Below, in pieces: positions 29,201 to 34,762 of a stretch of DNA of 64,000 nucleotides; position 1 is the first letter of the stretch, and each line of letters opens with the position of its first letter. A program made the translations under genes and the position numbers. Location of the stretch: NCBI GenBank assembly GCA_944326365.1, contig CALVDR010000008.1:23865-87864 (forward strand), in the 5' to 3' direction. This DNA is from an uncultured Bacteroidales bacterium. GTDB taxonomy: Bacteria; Bacteroidota; Bacteroidia; Bacteroidales; UBA932. The notes beneath the pieces are model-generated. The model had not been told where the DNA came from. It was given only the letters and a program-made list of their open reading frames with translations, and did no database searches.

Positions 29201-29341
29201 ATCACGAAGTACAGCGGTTTCGACCCTGAAATGACAGTCAGCGCGAACTCCGAGGGAGAAGGCGACCGCGCAAACGGTATCGACTGGGGTACCTATCCTG
29301 TATGCCGTACCTTCACTTTCGGTGTGAACCTCACTTTCTGA
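26249..29341 (+). CDS. susC: SusC/RagA-family TonB-dependent outer-membrane transporter
   Basis: 1,030 aa. Signal peptide ending at AFAQ, CarboxypepD_reg-like domain (about 27-110: GTITDADTGEPLIGVSILE, SYIGYETV), the SusC signature region EEVVVVGYATMKKRDVTGA, plug domain with PLYIIDGIPS and VLKDASSAAIYGSRATNG, then a 22-strand barrel ending in the aromatic-terminated FTFGVNLTF. It imports oligosaccharides with energy from TonB, using SusD as the lid. It follows the second lipoprotein by 1 bp and precedes susD by 25 bp. The specific glycan is not readable from sequence. Confidence 0.97.
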   Translation: MKPNSLKALFLVTAMLLGITAFAQTKVTVSGTITDADTGEPLIGVSILENGSISNGAITDLDGKYAITVDENAVLDISYIGYETVNENVAGRSLINVGLHVQAEYMEEVVVVGYATMKKRDVTGAISKVSNKDLNALPVATGEQALQGRVAGMQVSSATGAPGSDVSVRIRGVGSIYSDNSPLYIIDGIPSSDGMNNISPNDIESISVLKDASSAAIYGSRATNGVILITTKQGKSGDARITYNGTVNLQMAANLVDMVNTAEYVEIYNEATMNDNATSTVQRQLITDDILANLDDVDYVSEIFRPALMHTHELSVSGGSDKVRYLVSGSYFDQDGTILNSGYDRGTLRANVSADAKKWLKVGMNVNGSISNTKSVSSSGDGYGNSYGGSVVRYAMFRNPAIPVKDANGNYVDRPSRYFGNSVYDTFFGDGYNPVALAEYTDMNKRTKTLFAKANANIILPWGLNLNTNFGVDYINEENKTYNRSWGDDNRINNPNSLSIVGTENLNWTLNTTLNWNKSFNDHNISALLGFEAIKEHGRTVSNSDQDFPLWDKDLIYIGNGLGEKVSDESEWVNTLASFYLQANYNWKNRYFLSGTLREDGTSRFVGKNRWGTFYAVSAGWTISNEPFMEDQNVFSNLKLRVGYGAIGNQNVGTYAYSDHYAPNYNYPFGGVSFDGYAQNQLGNDKLKWETSKQFNAGVDMEFLDGALGLTVDFYNKITDDMLMQASYPPSVGNASTPWINSGKVLNRGVDIELFYHWLFKDGSFDISLNGGWLHNEVLEIDAPITGGRVDNGIYATRTEVGYPIGSFFMYEMAGIFQNELDIMTSAYQGDGIEPGDVKYVDVVEDGVIDSNDRKHVGSAIPVFTLGLNLAFQWKNLDASAFFQGAFGQKIYNQILTDSEGFYRGFPVTKRYYENRWTPENPSDTYPRASWSAKSNNARVSTRFLEDGSYLRLKNLQIGYTIPSSKMNDVCSLRLYLAGTNLFTITKYSGFDPEMTVSANSEGEGDRANGIDWGTYPVCRTFTFGVNLTF

Positions 29342-29366
29342 TACGGAACTTAAATTTTTATTGGAT

Positions 29367-30806
29367 ATGAAAAAAGCGATATACATATTTCTCGCGGCAG
29401 CCTGTCTCTCATCCTGCGATTCCTTTCTGGACGAGCCGATGAAGGGAGACTACAGTACTTCCACGATGTATTCTTCTGCAGAGCAGGCCGAGCTGGCTGT
29501 GAATGCAGTGTACAATGCAGCTGCCTACAGCATAAATCTCTGGAAATTCGGAGATATCCCTTCAGATGACTCCGTGAAGGGAGGCAATGCCGGAGACCAG
29601 GCCGACCTCGGCTATATTGACGAATGGAATGTGCTCAGTGACAACGGTGCCGTAGCCGAATTCTGGCAGAATACCTACGAGACCATAGCGCGTGCGAACA
29701 ACGCCATAGCCGGTATAGAGTCTTCGTCCATAGACGAGGGAGTCAAGGCGCAGCTCATAGGCGAGGCGAAGTTCCTCCGTGCCTTCTCTTATTTCCAGCT
29801 CGTGAACATTTTCGGTGAAGTCCCGTTGAAACTCAAGCCTCAGTCCACTGAAGAAAACGTGCATGTAGGCTTCTATTCTGTCGAGGACATATATGAGCAG
29901 ATAGAGCGTGACCTTACCGATGCCCAGGTGCTTCCCGCTTCATATGCTTCCACCGAAACCGGACGTGCGACCAAGGGGGCAGCCTATGGACTTCTCGCCA
30001 AGGCACAGCTCTATCAGGGAAAATACAACGAGGCTCTGGCCAGCATAAACAGTCTGAAGTCTCTCAATGTCTATGACCTCGAAGATGACTATGCAGACCT
30101 GTTCAGACTCGGTGCTGACGGTGTCAGCAATGGAAACAGCATCGAGAGCATCTTCGCCCTCTTCTTCCTTTCCGACCAGGTGCCTGCCCTCGGCAATGCC
30201 CTGAACCAGTGGTTTGCACCGAGTGCCGAAGGCGGATATTATTTCAATGCCCCTACACAGGACTGGGTCGACTCTTTCTCAGAGAAGACTGTCGATGGCA
30301 CCGATGATCCGCGTATAGATGCCTCCATCGGCCGTGAAGGCGTGGAATGGTTCGGGCAGGGGCCTTTCCAGAAAGCATGGGCTCCGACAACGGGATATCT
30401 GGTCAAGAAGCACAACCAGCCTCTCTCTGAGGTGGATGCAGGCCGTAAGGGTGACGGCGGACTGGCTTATATCTACCTCAGATATGCCGATATCCTCCTG
30501 ATGGAGGCAGAGTGCCAGAACGAACTGCATCATCCGGAACTGGCCGAGTCACCTCTGAATGACGTGCGCGGCAGAGCAGGCCTTTCTGATATCACCGGGA
30601 AGACCGAGGAGGAGATGAGGACCATCATCCGCGAAGAGAGAAGAAAGGAACTCGGTTTCGAATTCCACCGTTTCTTTGACCTGATGAGATGGGGTGAAGA
30701 CGCCGCCAAGGAAGCACTGGGTGCAGAATTCCCGTGGGAGGCTCCGCGCTACTACTTCCCTGTACCTCAGACGGAACTGGATTCCAATCTCGGAATAACC
30801 GAATAA
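29367..30806 (+). CDS. susD: SusD/RagB-family surface glycan-binding lipoprotein
   Basis: 479 aa from ATG at 29367; the TTG two codons earlier is not needed. Lipobox LSSCDSFLDEP. The SusD fold is visible as TPR-like helices in the first third (EQAELAVNAVYNAA, GEAKFLRAFSYFQLVNIFGEVPL) and the C-terminal RYADILLMEAECQNE and IREERRKELGFEFHRFFDL blocks typical of RagB/SusD. It works as the lid of the SusC barrel at 26249-29341. Confidence 0.96.
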   Translation: MKKAIYIFLAAACLSSCDSFLDEPMKGDYSTSTMYSSAEQAELAVNAVYNAAAYSINLWKFGDIPSDDSVKGGNAGDQADLGYIDEWNVLSDNGAVAEFWQNTYETIARANNAIAGIESSSIDEGVKAQLIGEAKFLRAFSYFQLVNIFGEVPLKLKPQSTEENVHVGFYSVEDIYEQIERDLTDAQVLPASYASTETGRATKGAAYGLLAKAQLYQGKYNEALASINSLKSLNVYDLEDDYADLFRLGADGVSNGNSIESIFALFFLSDQVPALGNALNQWFAPSAEGGYYFNAPTQDWVDSFSEKTVDGTDDPRIDASIGREGVEWFGQGPFQKAWAPTTGYLVKKHNQPLSEVDAGRKGDGGLAYIYLRYADILLMEAECQNELHHPELAESPLNDVRGRAGLSDITGKTEEEMRTIIREERRKELGFEFHRFFDLMRWGEDAAKEALGAEFPWEAPRYYFPVPQTELDSNLGITE

Positions 30807-30839
30807 AACATTCACCAATACTAACACACATTAAACATT

Positions 30840-31904
30840 ATGAAAAAGATTTTATCATTTATCGCGATGGCTGCTTTCGTGGCAGTCCCGATGTTCACTT
30901 CCTGCACAGACAAGGAAGGTGACGAAACAGTGACAGCAGATACTACAGCTCTCGAAGCCGAGATTTCTGCTTGTGAGGAACTTCTGGCTGATGCAGAAGG
31001 CAGCTATCCTGCATATGCCATCTCGGATCTGGAGGAAATCCTCAATACTGTAAATGAAGCCATGGCATCTACAGGTCTTTCACAGACAGTGGTAAATAAC
31101 CTTCTTGCGCAGCTGCAGGGCGCCAAGGAAACTTTCCTTGCCGCCGAGTTCGAGGCTATTCCTGAAGCAAATCTGCTTCTGGCTTATGACTTCGAGAATA
31201 CGACTGCCGATCCGCAGGTATCATCAGGTTCTCTCGCATATGAGGCTGCTCTGACTGCCGGTCCTGAAGGTGTTTTCGGCACAGATACAGGACTTCCTAC
31301 ATTCGTGGACGGTGTGAATGGCGGCAAGGCCATCTCATTCGACAAGGGCTCTCACCTTGAGATTTCCGAGTTCGATTACAATGCCGTTCTGAAAGATGAG
31401 TTCGCCATTTCAGTATGGGTGAAGCCTACGGAAATCGTAGCAGGAAACTATGTATTCTCCATCAACAAATGGAATACATGCAAACTCAACATCCAGAACG
31501 AAGGCAAACCGTTCTTCACTCCTAACCTCGACGGAAACGCCATTGACTCTGACAACGAAACAGCAGGCTCCGTGACTACCGACAAGTGGACTCACCTTGT
31601 AGTGACCATTTCCCTCACGAAGGACCAGATGCAGTTCTTTGTAGACGGAAGGCTGACCAAGACATGGGATACTGAAGGCAAGCCTGCCCTCGCAGGGTCT
31701 GCATGGAACATCCCTAAGGATGCAAACAATATCATTTATATCGGTACCAGCGGAGCATATGTTCCAGGCGATACTCCAGTCGAGCCTGCTACTTGGGAGA
31801 GCAACGAGAGCTTCAACGGTGCGATTGACAACCTGAAGATCTACGATCTCGCTCTGTCTGCAGGTCAGGTAGCCAAGCTTTACAGTGACGAACTCGGTGA
31901 ATAG
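30840..31904 (+). CDS. surface lipoprotein with LamG/concanavalin-like domain (PUL glycan-binding protein)
   Basis: 354 aa. Lipobox MFTSCTDKEG. A short helical region (about 30-105, DUF4972-like, rich in Ala/Glu/Leu) is followed by a Laminin-G-type beta-sandwich (about 110-350) with FDKGSHLEI, FAISVWVKPTE, WTHLVVTISLTKDQMQFFVDG and GAIDNLKIYDLAL. This is the last gene of the PUL operon, the usual place for a surface glycan-binding protein. A catalytic role is unlikely, as no acidic pair of the GH16 type is seen. A strong terminator follows. Confidence 0.85.
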   Translation: MKKILSFIAMAAFVAVPMFTSCTDKEGDETVTADTTALEAEISACEELLADAEGSYPAYAISDLEEILNTVNEAMASTGLSQTVVNNLLAQLQGAKETFLAAEFEAIPEANLLLAYDFENTTADPQVSSGSLAYEAALTAGPEGVFGTDTGLPTFVDGVNGGKAISFDKGSHLEISEFDYNAVLKDEFAISVWVKPTEIVAGNYVFSINKWNTCKLNIQNEGKPFFTPNLDGNAIDSDNETAGSVTTDKWTHLVVTISLTKDQMQFFVDGRLTKTWDTEGKPALAGSAWNIPKDANNIIYIGTSGAYVPGDTPVEPATWESNESFNGAIDNLKIYDLALSAGQVAKLYSDELGE

Positions 31905-31938
31905 TCTTCATTGACAAGTTGGTTTATATGATATGGTG

Positions 31939-31973
31939 GCTGCGGCCGGACTTGTTCCGCCGCAGCTTTTTTT
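31939..31973 (+). terminator. rho-independent terminator of the PUL operon
   Basis: GCTGCGG pairs with CCGCAGC, with extra inner pairing of CGGA and TCCG, followed directly by seven T. Placed 35 bp after the LamG gene. Confidence 0.85.
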
Positions 31974-31975
31974 GC

Positions 31976-32088
31976 GGATTATGTGAAATTCTGATGTATT
32001 TTATGGCCGGATTATGTGAAAATAGTGCGAAAATATTGTCGGATTATGTGAAATTCTGATGTATTTTATGGCCGGATTATGTGAAAAT
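31976..32088. repeat. perfect 48-bp direct repeat with CGGATTATGTGAAA sub-repeats
   Basis: Positions 31976-32023 and 32041-32088 are identical over 48 bp, with a 65-bp period. Inside each unit GGATTATGTGAAA occurs twice, giving four copies in all. No ORF covers it. It sits between the PUL terminator and the serine invertase gene, so it may be a leftover of repeated insertion or a binding array. Confidence 0.9.
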
Positions 32089-32122
32089 GGCTGTAATGGC
32101 GGGTTGTCAGCCATTGACTAAA

Positions 32123-32143
32123 TTGAACGTTTTTAACGTTCAA
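32123..32143. promoter_or_regulatory. palindrome just upstream of the invertase gene
   Basis: TTGAACGTT (32123-32131) and AACGTTCAA (32135-32143) are perfect 9-bp inverted arms with a TTT spacer, ending 4 bp before the invertase ATG. A second, weaker inverted pair AATGGCTG/CAGCCATT lies at 32086-32115. This could be an operator or a recombinase-binding site. The AACGTTC core resembles the sites in the fimbrial switch region. Confidence 0.5.
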
Positions 32144-32147
32144 AATC

Positions 32148-32795
32148 ATGGTTATAGGTTATTTGCGCGTCAGTACGGGCAAGCAGCACCCTGCGAATCA
32201 GAAAGACGAGATTGAAAGATTTGCTGCACAGAAAAACATTATGGTGGACCGTTTTGTCACCGAGGTGGCCAGCGGAAGCAAGAGTGAGAAGGACCGCAAG
32301 CTGGGCCGTCTGCTGAAGACTATGCGACAGGGTGACACGCTGATAGTCACGGAAATATCGCGGCTGAGCCGGACTCTCACGGAGATCATGTCCATCATGG
32401 GGAAATGTCTGGAAAGAGGCATCCTTCTCTATACCACGAAAGAAGGCTATACTTTCGACAATACCATAAACAGCAAGGTCCTGTGTTTCGCTTTCGGTCT
32501 CGTGGCGGAGATCGAGCGGAATCTGATATCCATGCGGACGAAAGAGGCTCTGGCATTGCGCAAGGCAGAGGGGATCAAGCTCGGCCGCCGCTATGGCAGC
32601 TATACGAAGACGAATATATTGCGGTCTCACCGTGCGGAGGTGGTGTCAATGCTGGAGAATGGGGACAGTATTGCGGCCATTTGCCGGCATTTCGGGGTGT
32701 CGAGGGAAACTTTCTCCAGATTCCGGACAGACTTCCCGGATGTGGATGCCGCCGTCCGGAGCACACCATATTTCAGGAAAAAGAAAAAACTTTAA
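32148..32795 (+). CDS. Mpi/Hin-type serine DNA invertase
   Basis: 215 aa. N-terminal resolvase domain with the nucleophile Ser9 in YLRVSTGKQ, the TEISRLSRTL catalytic stretch, and the GLVAEIERNLISMRTKEAL long helix. The C-terminal helix-turn-helix is GDSIAAICRHFGVSRETFSRF. Small serine recombinases of this Bacteroidales type include Mpi, the global invertase that flips capsule promoters in Bacteroides fragilis. No invertible segment directly abuts the gene, which suits an enzyme acting in trans. The best candidate target in this window is the 43412-43640 region between the two fimbrial operons. It could instead be a plain resolvase of a lost element. Confidence 0.9.
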   Translation: MVIGYLRVSTGKQHPANQKDEIERFAAQKNIMVDRFVTEVASGSKSEKDRKLGRLLKTMRQGDTLIVTEISRLSRTLTEIMSIMGKCLERGILLYTTKEGYTFDNTINSKVLCFAFGLVAEIERNLISMRTKEALALRKAEGIKLGRRYGSYTKTNILRSHRAEVVSMLENGDSIAAICRHFGVSRETFSRFRTDFPDVDAAVRSTPYFRKKKKL

Positions 32796-32940
32796 AAAAG
32801 ATAAAAATATGCAGCCTCCGGCCAATGTTTTTCTTTTTCTTGCACTCCAGTTTTGAATCCTTGAATAATTTAGCCAAGGCAATTTACCCTTGCCGGTGCG
32901 GACAGTTTGGCCAGCGATATATCGCAAAGTTGTCCCTGTA

Positions 32941-33036
32941 TGTCATTTCGAGCGGAGGACATAGTCCGAAGTCGAGAAATCTGTTTTTGATCAGATCTCT
33001 CCACTCCGGTCCACCTGACTTCCGGTCGGGATGACA
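32941..33036. repeat. intergenic palindromic repeat, imperfect 43-45-bp arms
   Basis: A left arm running from TGTCATTTCGAGCGGAGG to GAGAAATCTG and a right arm running from CAGATCTCTCCACTCCGG to GGTCGGGATGACA can fold into one long imperfect hairpin. The ends TGTCAT/ATGACA are perfect. It resembles the short TGTCATTTCGAGCG-type repeats scattered in many genomes. Lies in the 299-bp gap between the invertase and the Rpn-like gene; nothing else is seen in that gap. Confidence 0.7.
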
Positions 33037-33094
33037 AGGTGAGGGTATCTTGGCGGATAGTCATTTAATAAGTCAAACATCTAAATTCTATCTT

Positions 33095-34045
33095 ATGACA
33101 AACAGTGCAGTGGAAAACAGAGCTGCCGGCAGCAGGCAGGCTGTAGTGCAGAGGTATGTGGACATTCTGACCGATGCAGGGCTGAAGGCGGTGTTCGGTG
33201 ACCAGAGGAACAAGGACGTGCTCATCGACATCCTAAATGTAATCCTCCCTCCTCACAGGAAGGTGAAGGACATCACTTACGAGACTACGGAGATTCCGGG
33301 GTTCACTCTGTTCAACAAGAGCGTAAGGTTCGACCTGCGGTGCCGCGGTGAGGACGGACGACAGTTCATCGTCGAACTCCAGTGCTACCATCAGGCGAAC
33401 TTCTTCCGCAGGTGTGTCCTCTATGCTTCAAAGGCATATGACATGGGCTCGCAGAGAGGTGACGGGCAGGTGTACGACATCCCTCCGGTGTATTTCATCG
33501 GACTACTCGACAAGGACCTGCAGGACATGCAGCGGTATTCCCCGGAAGACGGTATCATTTCCGAATATACTTTCCGGGAAAAATCCACGATGAAGGTGCC
33601 GGATGAGACTATTTTTACTATCTTCGTAGAACTGAACCGCTTCACGAAGACTAAGGAGGAGTGTGCGACGATGCTGGACAAGTGGTGTTTCGCCCTCACC
33701 CACATCGGTACCTTAGACAGGCTTCCCGATGAGCTGAGGACAGAGGCTTTCGAACGTCTGTTCCAGGCCTGCGAGATCGCGCGGTTCGAACCTGAAGTGA
33801 AACTTAAATACGAGAAAGAGATGATCACGGAACGGGACTACTACAACATGCTCAACACCGCGAAGGCTGATGGTATGGCCGCAGGGTTAGCCGAAGGCGA
33901 GGCCAAAGGATTGGCCGAAGGCGAGGCTAAAGGTCGAGAGGAAGGTCTGGCTATGGCTGCAAAAGAGATGAAGAAACTCGGACTGCCGACAGACATTATC
34001 ATCAAGTCTACGGGATTATCTGAGGCTCAGATAGCTGAATTGTAG
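33095..34045 (+). CDS. Rpn/PD-(D/E)XK nuclease-family transposase-like protein
   Basis: 316 aa from MTNSAVENRA at 33095; the frame is open to a TTG at 33050, but no ATG lies there. The PDDEXK_2 core shows Asp80 (SVRFDLRC) and Glu94-x-Gln96 (FIVELQ), then HQANFFRRCVLYASKAYDMG and the PPVYFIGLLDKDL block. Rpn proteins are recombination-promoting nucleases or degenerate transposases, often multicopy. The C-terminal end has repeats of (A/G)EGEAKG and a last 30-aa tail (LAMAAKEMKKLGLPTD...). A homologous tail piece with a different ending lies downstream at 34371-34608. Confidence 0.88.
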   Translation: MTNSAVENRAAGSRQAVVQRYVDILTDAGLKAVFGDQRNKDVLIDILNVILPPHRKVKDITYETTEIPGFTLFNKSVRFDLRCRGEDGRQFIVELQCYHQANFFRRCVLYASKAYDMGSQRGDGQVYDIPPVYFIGLLDKDLQDMQRYSPEDGIISEYTFREKSTMKVPDETIFTIFVELNRFTKTKEECATMLDKWCFALTHIGTLDRLPDELRTEAFERLFQACEIARFEPEVKLKYEKEMITERDYYNMLNTAKADGMAAGLAEGEAKGLAEGEAKGREEGLAMAAKEMKKLGLPTDIIIKSTGLSEAQIAEL

Positions 34046-34078
34046 AGAATTGGATAAACCGGAAGTGAAACTTGGATA

Positions 34079-34368
34079 ATGTGAGTTCGATGAAATGAAC
34101 GAAGTGAGTTTCAGAGAACTACCTCTATAGAGGATTCGTAAAACGAATCCGGCAGTAAGTTCTCCCCTACGGGAGGCCTAAAAAATCCCCCTAATAGGGG
34201 GCTGGGGGTTAAGACGGATCCAGTCTTTCGAAGAAAGACGTAATTGGGTGACTCAGTCACCCAATTTAAGAGGGGTGACACGTAGAATAAAAAGAGATTT
34301 CGAAGAAATCGTAACGTCAGTCCGACGAAATCTCTGGTAAGAGTAGAATACATCGTCGGACTGACGTT
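34079..34368 (+). mobile_element. MITE-like multi-hairpin repeat, copy A (290 bp)
   Basis: The left end AATGTGAGTTCGATGAA is an imperfect inverted copy of the right end (TCGTCGGACTGACGTT). Inside are several separate hairpins: GGATTCGT/ACGAATCC, CCCCCT/AGGGGG, GTCTTTC/GAAAGAC, TTGGGTGA/TCACCCAA, GATTTC/GAAATC, and a perfect 16-bp stem between 34313-34328 and 34353-34368. No convincing ORF. It sits inside the duplicated Rpn tail region and shares its outline with 59693-59902 and 63929-64000, but carries extra hairpin modules. Confidence 0.75.
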
Positions 34369-34370
34369 AT

Positions 34371-34608
34371 AAACGAGAAAGAGATGATCACGGAACGGGA
34401 CTATTACAACATGCTCAACACCGCCAAGGCTGACGGTCTGGCTGCAGGGTTAGCCGAAGGTGAGGCTAAAGGTCGAGAGGAAGGTCAGGCTAAAGGGCGA
34501 GCTGAAATCATACGGAAGATGCAGGACTCGGGGATGGATAATGAGACAATACTGAGAATTACAGGTATTTCTCCGGAGAGTATTCTGAGACTGTCGCGTG
34601 ACGCGTAA
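34371..34608 (+). pseudogene. orphan second C-terminal tail of the Rpn-like gene
   Basis: About 75 codons (MITERDYYNMLNTAKADGLA...) nearly identical in DNA to the segment starting at 33824 inside the intact gene, including GLAEGEAKGREEG. It then diverges into a different end (AEIIRKMQDSGMDNETILR). A further scrap of the same gene (CCGGAAGTGAAACTT) lies at 34060-34074, on the other side of the MITE-like element. It has no nuclease core and probably no proper start, so it looks like a silent tail cassette or a remnant of a tandem duplication interrupted by the element. Confidence 0.65.
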
Positions 34609-34655
34609 GATCGCGCGGTTCGGACCGTAAGTAAAATTGACATACGAAAAAGACG
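34609..34655 (+). pseudogene. third, degenerate scrap of the Rpn-like gene
   Basis: The stretch GATCGCGCGGTTCGGACC followed by GTAAGTAAAATTGACATACG parallels GATCGCGCGGTTCGAACC and GAAGTGAAACTTAAATACG at 33777-33813 of the intact gene, with many substitutions. It directly follows the orphan tail, so the region holds three partial repeats of the same gene segment. Confidence 0.5.
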
Positions 34656-34685
34656 ATCCGGCAGATTTGCAATCTGCCGGATTTC
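34656..34685. terminator. hairpin terminator between the Rpn region and the minus fimbrial operon
   Basis: Perfect 12-bp arms ATCCGGCAGATT / AATCTGCCGGAT with a TGC loop and TTTC on the plus side. It can act for the plus-strand Rpn region and, as the stem is symmetrical, for the minus operon whose last stop is at 34763. Confidence 0.65.
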
Positions 34686-34762
34686 TCATGCAGGACTAAC
34701 CACGTTTTCTGCCCCTCCCAGCGGCTTTAGTCCGTCAGATAATTCACTTGAACAAATGTGAA

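Noticed and set aside
34111..34353. Minus-strand ORF of 80 aa within the MITE-like copy A, and a similar one at 59743-59967 in copy B
   Set aside because: Both lie in hairpin DNA and encode low-complexity text (YVSPxLN-type); they reflect the repeat and not a gene.
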